Assembly: GCF_001567565.1 (NCBI RefSeq)
Contig: NZ_LSSW01000029.1
Span: 1-64,000 of the forward strand
Source: Ectopseudomonas composti
GTDB lineage: Bacteria; Pseudomonadota; Gammaproteobacteria; Pseudomonadales; Pseudomonadaceae
Direction: 5' to 3'
Length of the DNA stretch: 64,000 nt
Position 1 is the stretch's first letter. Each line of letters begins with the position of its first letter. The translations under genes were made by a program, and so were the position numbers. The notes under the pieces were generated by a model. It saw nothing but the letters and a program-made list of their open reading frames with translations, was not told the origin of the DNA and searched no databases. Of the stretch, positions 39,703 through 47,331 are shown one piece after another.

Positions 39703-40782
39703 ATGGCGCTCAACACCGCTGAAGAACTGATCGAAGACATCCGCGCCGGCAAGATGGTCATCCTCATGGATGACGAGGACCGTGAAAACGAAGGCGACAT
39801 CATCATCGCCTCCGAATGCGTCACCGCCGAGCACATCAACTTCATGGCCCGCTTCGCCCGTGGCCTGATCTGCATGCCGATGACCCGCGAGCGCTGCGAG
39901 CTGCTCAAGCTGCCGCTGATGGCGCCGCGCAATGGCTCCGGCTTCGGCACCAAGTTCACCGTCTCTATCGAGGCGGCCGAGGGCGTGACCACCGGCATCT
40001 CCGCCGCCGACCGCGCGCGTACCGTGCAGGCTGCCGTGGCGCGCAATGCGGTAGCTGAGGACATCGTCAGCCCCGGTCACATCTTCCCGCTGATGGCCCA
40101 GCCCGGTGGCGTGCTGGCGCGTGCCGGCCATACCGAGGCAGCCTGCGACCTGGCGCGCATGGGTGGTTTCGAGCCGAGCGGGGTGATCTGCGAGATCATG
40201 AACGACGACGGCACCATGGCCCGCCGTCCGGAGCTGGAGAAGTTCGCCGAACAGCATGGCCTGAAGATCGGCACCATCGCCGACCTGATCCACTATCGCC
40301 TGATCCACGAACGCACCGTCGAGCGCATCAGCGAGCAGCCGCTGGACACCGAGCTGGGTCAGTTCAACCTGGTGACCTACCGCGACGGTGTGGAGAACAC
40401 CGCGCACATGGCCCTGACCCTGGGCACCATCTGCGCCGAAGAGCCGACCCTGGTACGTGTGCACAACATGGACCCGCTGCGCGACCTGTTCCTGGTCAAT
40501 CAGCCTGGACGCTGGAGCATGCGCACCGCCATGGCCGAGGTGGCCAAGGCCGGTAGCGGCGTGGTGCTGCTGCTGGGTAATCCGCTGACCGGGCCGGAGC
40601 TGCTGGCGCTGATCAGCCGCCAGCAACCGGCCAATCCGGCGACCTACAGCACCGTGGGCGCTGGTTCGCAGATTCTGCGTGACCTCGGCGTGCGCAAGAT
40701 GCGCCTGATGAGCTCGCCGATGAAGTTCAACGCGATATCCGGCTTCGACCTCGAGGTTGTAGAATACCTGCCGTCTAAATAA
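39703..40782 (+). CDS. ribB: 3,4-dihydroxy-2-butanone 4-phosphate synthase with degenerate GTP cyclohydrolase II-like domain
   Basis: The 359-residue protein has an intact N-terminal RibB domain (about 1-200) with the acidic loop DDEDRENEGD and RAGHTEAACDLARM. The C-terminal part (about 208-359) is related to GTP cyclohydrolase II but lacks the zinc cysteines (CxxxxxxxxxxCxC). It is therefore not expected to hydrolyse GTP. The real RibA lies at 45442 and has all three cysteines. Confidence 0.93.
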   Translation: MALNTAEELIEDIRAGKMVILMDDEDRENEGDIIIASECVTAEHINFMARFARGLICMPMTRERCELLKLPLMAPRNGSGFGTKFTVSIEAAEGVTTGISAADRARTVQAAVARNAVAEDIVSPGHIFPLMAQPGGVLARAGHTEAACDLARMGGFEPSGVICEIMNDDGTMARRPELEKFAEQHGLKIGTIADLIHYRLIHERTVERISEQPLDTELGQFNLVTYRDGVENTAHMALTLGTICAEEPTLVRVHNMDPLRDLFLVNQPGRWSMRTAMAEVAKAGSGVVLLLGNPLTGPELLALISRQQPANPATYSTVGAGSQILRDLGVRKMRLMSSPMKFNAISGFDLEVVEYLPSK

Positions 40783-41042
40783 GAAGCGGCTCGACAGAGC
40801 CGCATCTGATGACCCTCTCCCATTTATGGGAGAGGGTGCCCGAAGGGCGGGAGAGGGTGTTTTCGCGCGCACCGCATACCCTCTCCCTACGCGGGCCGCC
40901 CCTGCCCCTCTCCCGCAAGCGGGAGAGGGGAGCTAAAGCACGTAGCCCGGATGAAATCCGGGAAGATCGGCACACTGTCCCCGGATTGCATCCGGGCTAC
41001 GCTGATAAACGAATTTTATTTTCGGAGCGCACGGCGCTCCGG
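40783..41042. repeat. Cluster of palindromic repeats upstream of ribH
   Basis: Four dyads lie in a row: CCCTCTCCC...GGGAGAGGG (40813-40836), CCCCTCTCCCGC...GCGGGAGAGGGG (40905-40930), GTAGCCCGGAT...ATCCGGGCTAC (40942-41000), and CGGAGCGC...GCGCTCCG (41024-41042). The last may act as a terminator or stability element. No gene was seen in this stretch. Confidence 0.75.
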
Positions 41043-41067
41043 CTCTTTAACCCATGTGAGACCCGTC

Positions 41068-41544
41068 ATGACCCTGAAGACCATCGAAGGTACCTTCATC
41101 GCCCCGAAGGGCAAATACGCCCTGGTGGTAGGCCGTTTCAACAGCTTCGTCGTCGAGAGCCTGGTCAGCGGCGCCATCGACGCCCTGGTGCGTCACGGCG
41201 TTAGCGAGAGCGACATCACCATCATCCGCGCCCCGGGCGCCTTCGAGATTCCGCTGGTGACCCAGAAGGTCGCCCAGCGTGGCGAATACGCGGCGATCAT
41301 CGCCCTTGGCGCGGTCATTCGCGGCGGTACTCCGCACTTCGAATATGTCGCCGGCGAGTGCACCAAGGGTCTGGCTCAGGTTTCCATGGAATACGGCGTA
41401 CCGGTTGCCTTTGGCGTGCTGACCGTCGACTCCATCGAACAAGCCATCGAACGTTCCGGCACCAAGGCGGGTAACAAGGGTGCCGAAGCTGCGCTGTCTG
41501 CCCTGGAAATGGTCAGCCTGCTGGCGCAGTTGGAGGCCAAGTGA
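41068..41544 (+). CDS. ribH: 6,7-dimethyl-8-ribityllumazine synthase
   Basis: The 158-residue enzyme condenses the RibB and RibD/RibA branch products. It forms pentamers or 60-meric capsids. The ribityl-binding segments ([35 protein letters not shown]) are intact, with catalytic His in TPHFEYV. The ATG at 41068 ([21 protein letters not shown]) is chosen over upstream in-frame starts inside the repeats. It overlaps nusB by four bases. Confidence 0.96.
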   Translation: MTLKTIEGTFIAPKGKYALVVGRFNSFVVESLVSGAIDALVRHGVSESDITIIRAPGAFEIPLVTQKVAQRGEYAAIIALGAVIRGGTPHFEYVAGECTKGLAQVSMEYGVPVAFGVLTVDSIEQAIERSGTKAGNKGAEAALSALEMVSLLAQLEAK

Positions 41545-42020
41545 GCAACTCCGGTAACGGCCAGCCGGCCAAGAAGGGCCCCAGCGGCAAGATTCTCGCA
41601 CGCCGCGAGGCCCGTACTCTGGCCATGCAGGCGCTGTACTCCTGGCACATCGCCGGGCAGCCGCTGAACGAGATCGAAGCGCAGTTTCGCGTCGACAACG
41701 ATTTCAGCAAGGTCGATGGCGCCTACTTCCACGAGATCCTGCACGGCGTGCCGCGGCAGAAGACCGAGCTGGACGAGGCTTTTACGCCGCTGCTCGATCG
41801 CCCGCTGGAAGAGATCGATCCGGTCGAACTGGCCATCCTGCGCCTGTCCACCTACGAGCTGAAGAACCGCGTCGACGTGCCCTACAAGGTGGTGATCAAC
41901 GAAGGTATCGAGCTGGCCAAGGTGTTCGGGGCCACCGACGGACACAAGTTCGTCAACGGTATCCTCGACAAACTCGCGCCCAAGCTGCGTGCCGCCGAAG
42001 TCAACGCCAACAAACGTTGA
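41541..42020 (+). CDS. nusB: Transcription antitermination factor NusB
   Basis: The 159-residue all-helical protein binds boxA RNA with S10 in rRNA antitermination. It starts with GTG at 41541 overlapping the ribH stop. The conserved [16 protein letters not shown] helix and the closing [12 protein letters not shown] segment are present. Confidence 0.95.
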   Translation: MSNSGNGQPAKKGPSGKILARREARTLAMQALYSWHIAGQPLNEIEAQFRVDNDFSKVDGAYFHEILHGVPRQKTELDEAFTPLLDRPLEEIDPVELAILRLSTYELKNRVDVPYKVVINEGIELAKVFGATDGHKFVNGILDKLAPKLRAAEVNANKR

Positions 42021-42044
42021 GGTCTATGGGATGCTTGATTCACG

Positions 42045-42152
42045 ATCTTGCGAGCTAGAGCCATGCAAGGCAAAAGCAGGCGAGGAAGCGCAGTGTGCTG
42101 TAGCACATGAGCTTTCCGAGTCTGCTTTTAACGCAGCAAGGCCGACGCGCAG
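42045..42152. repeat. Copy 2 of the ~110-base structured repeat
   Basis: It reads GCGAGCTAGAGCCATGCAAGGCAAAA, then AGGCGAGGAAGCGCAGTGTGC and CTGCTTTTAACGCAGCAAGGCCGAC, matching copy 1 at 31358. The middle arms differ (TGTGCTGTAGCACA here), as expected of a folded element. It ends 17 bases before thiL. Confidence 0.75.
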
Positions 42153-42169
42153 CAGATCGTTGCTTGCCC

Positions 42170-43123
42170 GTGAATGAGTTCGAGCTGATCCGTCGCTATT
42201 TCGCCGCCGCTCTTTGTGCACAGGGCGGCGATGGCGTGGTTCGCGGTATCGGTGATGATTGCGCCCTGCTGGCGTTGCCGGCAGGTGAGCAGATGGCGGT
42301 ATCCACCGACACGCTGGTTGCCGGGGTGCACTTTCCCGACGCCTGCGATGCCTTTCTTCTCGGCCAGCGTGCGCTGGCTGTCTCCGCCAGTGACCTGGCT
42401 GCCATGGGCGCCACGCCACTGGCCTTTACCCTCGCGCTGACCCTGCCGAGCGCCAGTGAATCCTGGCTGGCCGAGTTCGCCCGGGGTTTGCAGCTGATGG
42501 CGCAGAACTGCTCATTGGCCTTGGTCGGCGGTGACACCACGCGCGGCCCGCTGAGCCTGACGCTGACCGTGTTCGGTCGCGTGCCGGCCGGGCAAGCGCT
42601 GCTGCGCAGTGGCGCGCAGGTGGGCGATCTGCTGTGCGTCGGTGGTGAGCTGGGGGATGCCGCTGGCGCCCTGCCGCTGGTACTGGGGCAACGCGAAGCC
42701 GCGCCTGATGTCAGCGCCGCGCTACAGGCGCGCTACTGGTCGCCGCAGCCACAGCTCGCTCTGGGCCAGGCGCTGCGTGGCCGGGCCACGGCGGCTCTGG
42801 ATATTTCCGACGGCCTGCTCGCTGACTGCGGGCATATCGCCAAGGCCTCGCAGGTCGCCCTGCAAATCGAACTGGCGCGTGTGCCACTGTCTGCGCCCTT
42901 GCGTGCCTTTGCCGGTGAGGAACAGGCGTGGGGCTGCGCGCTGGGTGGTGGCGATGACTACCGCTTGGCCTTTACTCTACCGCCAGCTCTGCTCGACGCG
43001 GTTGTGCGTGACTGGCCCGAGGTTCGGGTTATCGGTCGCGTGCTGGCCGGCTCCGGGGTGCAGTTGCTGGACGCTGTCGGCCAGCCAATCGAAGCGCCGC
43101 GCAGCGGCTACCAACATTTCTGA
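42170..43123 (+). CDS. thiL: Thiamine-monophosphate kinase
   Basis: The 317-residue kinase makes thiamine diphosphate in the last step of the pathway. GIGDDCALL and GGDTTRGPLSL form the ATP and metal sites. GTG at 42170 gives NEFELIRRYFAAAL, the usual Pseudomonas N-terminus. No good ribosome-binding site precedes it, because the repeat element occupies the upstream DNA. An ATG-type start at 42107 would lie inside the repeat. Confidence 0.92.
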   Translation: MNEFELIRRYFAAALCAQGGDGVVRGIGDDCALLALPAGEQMAVSTDTLVAGVHFPDACDAFLLGQRALAVSASDLAAMGATPLAFTLALTLPSASESWLAEFARGLQLMAQNCSLALVGGDTTRGPLSLTLTVFGRVPAGQALLRSGAQVGDLLCVGGELGDAAGALPLVLGQREAAPDVSAALQARYWSPQPQLALGQALRGRATAALDISDGLLADCGHIAKASQVALQIELARVPLSAPLRAFAGEEQAWGCALGGGDDYRLAFTLPPALLDAVVRDWPEVRVIGRVLAGSGVQLLDAVGQPIEAPRSGYQHF

Positions 43124-43138
43124 CAGGACGGAGTGCGT

Positions 43139-43666
43139 GTGACCGATCACCCCAACCAGGTTCCCGCCGAGTACGTACCGCCCTCGGTGTGGCGCAATCC
43201 CTGGCACTTCATCGCCTTCGGCTTCGGCTCCGGCACTCTGCCCAAGGCGCCGGGTACCTGGGGCTCGCTGGTGGCGCTGCCGTTCGTGCCGCTGTGGCAG
43301 ATGCTTCCGGACTGGGGCTACTGGCTGCTGCTCGGGGTCACCATGCTGTTCGGCTTCTGGCTGTGCGGCAAGGTCGCCGACGACCTGCGCGTGCATGATC
43401 ACGAGGGCATCGTCTGGGATGAAATGGTCGGCATGTGGATCACCCTCTGGCTGGTGCCTGAGGGTTGGGTCTGGTTGCTGCTAGGCTTTCTCATGTTTCG
43501 TCTGTTCGACATCGTCAAACCCTGGCCGATTCACTGGATCGATCGCCATGTGCATGGCGGTGTTGGCATCATGCTCGATGACATCATCGCCGGGGTCTTC
43601 GCCTGGCTGGCCATGCAGGGGCTGGTCTGGGCCTGGGCCAACTATGGAGCGGGGCTGGGGTTCTAA
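43139..43666 (+). CDS. pgpA: Phosphatidylglycerophosphatase A
   Basis: The 175-residue membrane enzyme removes the phosphate from phosphatidylglycerol phosphate. Conserved segments FGSGTLPKAPGTWGSL and the acidic WDEMVGMW are present, with about four membrane helices. GTG at 43139 follows AGGACGGAG; another GTG two codons earlier is possible. The thiL-pgpA pair is standard. Confidence 0.93.
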   Translation: MTDHPNQVPAEYVPPSVWRNPWHFIAFGFGSGTLPKAPGTWGSLVALPFVPLWQMLPDWGYWLLLGVTMLFGFWLCGKVADDLRVHDHEGIVWDEMVGMWITLWLVPEGWVWLLLGFLMFRLFDIVKPWPIHWIDRHVHGGVGIMLDDIIAGVFAWLAMQGLVWAWANYGAGLGF

Positions 43667-43675
43667 GGAGTGAGC

Positions 43676-44410
43676 ATGCGCATGAGGCAAGTCTGGCTAG
43701 GCGCGCTACTGATGCTGTGCATGGTGGTCGGCGCTCAGGCCAGCAGTGAGCTGCCAGGGGAGATACGCCTGGCCAGTGAAACCTGGGAGGCTTATACCGA
43801 GGCGGACGGTACCGGCCTGGGCTGGGACGTCATGCGCAAGGTCTTCGAGCCAGCCGGCGTTCGCCTGAGCATCCACAGCGTGCCCTACACCCGCGCCATC
43901 GGGCTGGTGCAGCGTGGCGAAGCCGACGCCTGGGTCGGTGCCTATCGTGACGAAGTCGAGGAGCAGGTGTTCTACCCCAAGCATTTCTATGATCGTGATC
44001 AGATCGTCGCGCTTGGCCTCAAGGACAAACCACGGCCGACCCTGAACAGCCTGGGCAAGTATCGGCTGGTCTGGGTGCGCGGCTACGGTTATCAGGAATA
44101 TCTGCCGAATGTGCGCGACTACCGGGAAGTGCAGCGGCGAAGCGGTATTCTCGGCATGCTCGACCTGGGACATGCGGATTTCTATATCGACGCTCGCCCC
44201 GAGGTCGAAGTCGTGCTGAGCCAGACCGACAGCCCGCAGCAGTATCGGATGACGGATCTGACGCAGTTGCCGCTCTATCTCGGCTTTGCCGATACGCCAC
44301 GTGGCCATGCCCTGGCTGAGCTTTTCGACCAGCGCATGACCAAACTGATCGCCAGCGGCGAACTGCGGCCTATCTTCGCTCACTGGCGCCAGCCCTATCC
44401 CTTCGACTGA
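43676..44410 (+). CDS. Periplasmic solute-binding protein, family 3 type
   Basis: The 244-residue precursor has a signal peptide (MRMRQVWLGALLMLCMVVGAQA). Its fold is like amino-acid-binding SBP_bac_3 proteins (IRLASETWEAYTEADGTGLGWDVMRKVFEPAGV...). No transporter genes are adjacent, so it may be a stand-alone sensor or an orphan binding protein. AAGGAG lies before the ATG at 43676. A gene of this kind also lies near pgpA and ribA in P. aeruginosa, from memory. Confidence 0.78.
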   Translation: MRMRQVWLGALLMLCMVVGAQASSELPGEIRLASETWEAYTEADGTGLGWDVMRKVFEPAGVRLSIHSVPYTRAIGLVQRGEADAWVGAYRDEVEEQVFYPKHFYDRDQIVALGLKDKPRPTLNSLGKYRLVWVRGYGYQEYLPNVRDYREVQRRSGILGMLDLGHADFYIDARPEVEVVLSQTDSPQQYRMTDLTQLPLYLGFADTPRGHALAELFDQRMTKLIASGELRPIFAHWRQPYPFD

Positions 44411-44428
44411 GCCGGGAGGCCGTCACAC

Positions 44429-45073
44429 ATGCAGCTTCGTCACTGTCTCGCCGTGCTGGCGCTGTTGTGCTCGAGCCCTTCATGGGCCGCGTCTCAGGTT
44501 CAGGTGGTCGGCCTGTTTCCGGGGGCGGCGGTGATCAATGTCGACGGCCAGCGCAAGCTGGTTCGCGTGGGGGCCACCGGCCCTGGCGGCGTGCAGGTGG
44601 TCAGCGTCGACAAGCAGGGCGCGGTACTGCGTGTCGAGGGTGTCGATCGCGCCTATCCCTTGAGTCGTGAGTACAGCGCCGGTTTTGCCGAGCCGCAGAA
44701 GAAGCGCCTGAGCATCGCCAAGGGTATTGGCGGCCACTACTGGGTCGCGGGTTCGGTGAACGGTCAGACCGTGCAGTTTCTGGTCGATACCGGCGCCACC
44801 TCGGTCGCGCTCAACGATGCGCATGCCCGGCGCCTGGGCATCGATTACCGGGTCACGGGGCGGCCGCTGCAGGTCAGTACCGCCAGTGGCGTCACCCGTG
44901 GCTGGCGGGTGACGCTCGACCGGGTCAAGGTGGGCGATCTGGAAGTGCTTGGCGTCGATGCCGTGGTGCTCGAGGGCGGCGCGCCAAGCGATGCGCTGCT
45001 GGGCATGAGCTTTCTCGGCCGGGTTGGCTGGCGCGAGGAGCAGGGCATGCTGGTGCTCGAATCCAAGATTTGA
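44429..45073 (+). CDS. Retropepsin-like aspartic protease (TIGR02281 family)
   Basis: The 214-residue precursor has a signal peptide (about 1-21) and a C-terminal retropepsin domain with the catalytic motif D120-T-G (FLVDTGATSVALND) and the psi-loop segment DALLGMSFLGRVGW. Such proteins act as dimers in the periplasm; the substrate is unknown. It follows the solute-binding protein gene by 18 bases. Confidence 0.82.
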   Translation: MQLRHCLAVLALLCSSPSWAASQVQVVGLFPGAAVINVDGQRKLVRVGATGPGGVQVVSVDKQGAVLRVEGVDRAYPLSREYSAGFAEPQKKRLSIAKGIGGHYWVAGSVNGQTVQFLVDTGATSVALNDAHARRLGIDYRVTGRPLQVSTASGVTRGWRVTLDRVKVGDLEVLGVDAVVLEGGAPSDALLGMSFLGRVGWREEQGMLVLESKI

Positions 45074-45441
45074 GCGTCAGGCCAAAGTCTGCTGCGTGTC
45101 GCTTCTGACGCGTTAGATACAGGCCCAGCAGGCCGTGTGCGGCCAACCCGTTTTAGCGAGACCCCAGCCGGGCGCGCGAAGCGAGTACTGCTCATGCAGT
45201 CAGTAGATTCCGCTTCCTTGCCTGTTTGACTCGCTGGCGCTCGCCCTACGGGCCAGCCTTCGGCTGTTACTCCCGCTGGTCGTTGCGCCTGGCATTGCTC
45301 TGGCCCGCGAGACTTTGAAGCGACTCTGATCGTGCTTATTGACGGTTTCGATACTGATGATCGGCAATTCTGACTGACCCGCCAGCGGGGGCTGCTGATA
45401 CAATGCCGGCCCTGTTTCGTACTCATTGCTAGGAGTATCCG
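45074..45441. repeat. 368-base gap with a diverged repeat, before ribA
   Basis: No gene was seen. The segment 45228-45322, read on the minus strand, begins CTCGCGGGCCAGAGCAATGCCAGGCG and resembles the 110-base repeat found at 31358 and 42045, although diverged. The inner GGCCAGCC/GGCTG dyads give it strong structure. The ribA promoter is probably in the last 60 bases. Confidence 0.5.
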
Positions 45442-46062
45442 GTGTCCGTCGTGTTCGTCGCCGCCTCCCAACTGCCTACACCCTTCGGTGTGTTCACCAT
45501 GCATGGCTTCCTCGATGAGGCCACCGGCAAGGAACACGTCGCCCTGACCTTCGGCAACGTCGCCGATGGTGCCCCGGTGCTCGGTCGCCTGCACTCCGAA
45601 TGCCTGACCGGCGACGCCCTGTTCAGCCTGCGCTGCGACTGTGGCGCCCAGCTGCAGGCGGCATTGCAGGCCATCGCCAACGAAGGCCGTGGCGTGCTGC
45701 TGTACCTGCGTCAGGAGGGCCGAGGCATTGGCCTGCTGAACAAGATCCGCGCTTACGAGCTGCAGGATGGCGGCGCCGATACCGTGGAGGCCAACGAGCG
45801 CCTGGGCTTCGGTGCCGACCAGCGTGACTACGCCATCTGCCTGCCGATGCTCGAACACCTGGGCGTGCAAAGCCTCAAGCTGATGACCAACAACCCGCGC
45901 AAGGTCAAGGCCCTGGGTGACATGGGCATCACCGTGGATCATCGCGTGCCGTTGCAGATCGCACACAATCCCTACAACAAGCGTTACCTGGCCACCAAGG
46001 CCGGCAAGCTCGGCCATATGCTGGGCAACCAGCATCAGGGCGAGACCGAGGAAAGCCTGTGA
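45442..46062 (+). CDS. ribA: GTP cyclohydrolase II
   Basis: The 206-residue enzyme opens GTP to start riboflavin synthesis. The zinc ligands C54, C65 and C67 ([17 protein letters not shown]) and the GTP-binding [13 protein letters not shown] are intact. It starts with GTG after AGGAGTATCC. It complements the degenerate domain in RibB. No FMN riboswitch was seen here. Confidence 0.95.
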   Translation: MSVVFVAASQLPTPFGVFTMHGFLDEATGKEHVALTFGNVADGAPVLGRLHSECLTGDALFSLRCDCGAQLQAALQAIANEGRGVLLYLRQEGRGIGLLNKIRAYELQDGGADTVEANERLGFGADQRDYAICLPMLEHLGVQSLKLMTNNPRKVKALGDMGITVDHRVPLQIAHNPYNKRYLATKAGKLGHMLGNQHQGETEESL

Positions 46063-46472
46063 CCCGAGGCCAGGTGAAACGTCGGCTGGCGCTGCTCTGG
46101 TGGCGTCATCTGGGCGTGGCCCTGGCGCCATTGCTGGTCTTCAACCTGCTGTTCGGCGGTGGTGCCCACACGGTCTTGAGCATGCCGATGTTCATTGCCG
46201 GCCTGGCCTCGATGTTCGTCAGCCTGCCGCTGTTTTCCGCATACAAGCATGCCCTGATCGCCACGCAGAACGCGCTCGACAGCGATCAGGAGCCTGCCGC
46301 CTGGCTGGAACTCGATCGCGTCCGCCTGCGTGCTCTGCTTGGCGCAGCGCTACCGGCCTGGATCGCCGCCCTGGCAGTGTTGGCCGGCCTTGAAGCGATT
46401 CCCCTGGTGTTGTTGGCGCTGTCGTCCATCGTGCTGCACAGCCTCTACCGTATTCCCCGTCAGTTGGGCTGA
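46059..46472 (+). CDS. Small inner-membrane protein of unknown function
   Basis: The 137-residue protein has four likely membrane helices (about 20-38, 40-60, 88-106 and 108-128) and a basic N-terminus ([16 protein letters not shown]). It starts with GTG overlapping the ribA stop, and its stop shares a base with the next gene's ATG. It is therefore in the ribA operon. No family was recognised. Confidence 0.7.
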   Translation: MTRGQVKRRLALLWWRHLGVALAPLLVFNLLFGGGAHTVLSMPMFIAGLASMFVSLPLFSAYKHALIATQNALDSDQEPAAWLELDRVRLRALLGAALPAWIAALAVLAGLEAIPLVLLALSSIVLHSLYRIPRQLG

Positions 46473-47266
46473 TGCGCGCGCTGCTCTTCGCGCTTTGCCT
46501 GCTGGCGCTGCCGCTGGCTGCGGCCGAGCGGGTGATCAGCCTGGCGCCCTCGCTCAGTGAAATCATGCTCGACCTGGATGCTGCCGACCTGCTGGTCGGC
46601 GTGCTCGAAAGTGATGAGCGTCCGCCTGCGCTGGCGCATCTTCCCACCGTCGGGCGCTATGGCCAGCTGGAGTTCGAGCGACTGTTGCAGCTGGCGCCCG
46701 ATCTGATCCTTATCGCACCCGGCAGCGTACCGCCGGCGCAACAGGCGCAGTTGCAGCGTTTCGGCATCGACCTGCTGATCATCCAGCCGCAGCGCCTCGA
46801 TCAACTTGGCGAGGCCTTCGTGCGCATTGGCCAGCGCATTGGGCGGGCAGAGCGGGGCGAGCGCCTGGCTGCCGAGTATCGGGCCGAACTGGCCGCGCTG
46901 CGCCAGCGCTACCGACGTGAGCAGCCGCTGAAGGTGTTCTATCAGATCTGGCACCAACCGCTTTACACCATCGGCGGTGAGCAGCTGATCGGCGACGCCT
47001 TGCACGTCTGCGGAGCGCGCAACCTGTTCGCCGACCTGCCGCAACCGGCGCCGCAGGTCAGCGTGGAGGCGGTGCTGGCGCGTGACCCGGACGTGATTCT
47101 GGGTGGCAGCAATGCCGAACTGAGCGCCTGGCAGGCCTGGCCGCAGGTGCATGCCGTGCGCTTGGGACAGGTCTGGGCTGTGCCGGACAAGGGCCTGGAG
47201 CGGCCCAGCCGGCAGATGCTCGGGGCCATCCAGAAGCTCTGCGAGCGGATGGCGGGGGCACGGTAG
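46472..47266 (+). CDS. BtuF-like cobalamin-binding periplasmic protein
   Basis: The 264-residue precursor has a signal peptide ([19 protein letters not shown]) and a two-lobed helical-backbone binding fold (RVISLAPSLSEIMLDLDAADLLVGV...). This is the BtuF type of the vitamin B12 ABC importer. It is convergent with the btuB-like receptor gene, which supports a B12 role. No btuC or btuD genes are in the window. Confidence 0.82.
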   Translation: MRALLFALCLLALPLAAAERVISLAPSLSEIMLDLDAADLLVGVLESDERPPALAHLPTVGRYGQLEFERLLQLAPDLILIAPGSVPPAQQAQLQRFGIDLLIIQPQRLDQLGEAFVRIGQRIGRAERGERLAAEYRAELAALRQRYRREQPLKVFYQIWHQPLYTIGGEQLIGDALHVCGARNLFADLPQPAPQVSVEAVLARDPDVILGGSNAELSAWQAWPQVHAVRLGQVWAVPDKGLERPSRQMLGAIQKLCERMAGAR

Positions 47267-47331
47267 CCCTTCTCAGGCGACGCGCCCGGGGCGCCCTACA
47301 GCGGTCGTAGGATGCGCCGTACGCGCCAAGG
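47267..47331. repeat. Short palindromic spacer between btuF-like and btuB genes
   Basis: It contains GTAGGATGCGCCGTACGCGCC with flanking GCGCCC/GGGCGC elements, a repeat type common between convergent Pseudomonas genes. It may act as a terminator for both. Confidence 0.5.

Noticed and set aside
38800..40872. 690-codon minus-strand frame across the riboswitch, ribE and ribB
   Set aside because: It runs through the FMN riboswitch and two well-supported genes on the other strand, with low-complexity His/Gly/Gln-rich translation typical of antisense frames.
40813..41000. CRISPR-like array upstream of ribH
   Set aside because: The repeats are palindromes of different families with no regular spacers and no cas genes nearby.
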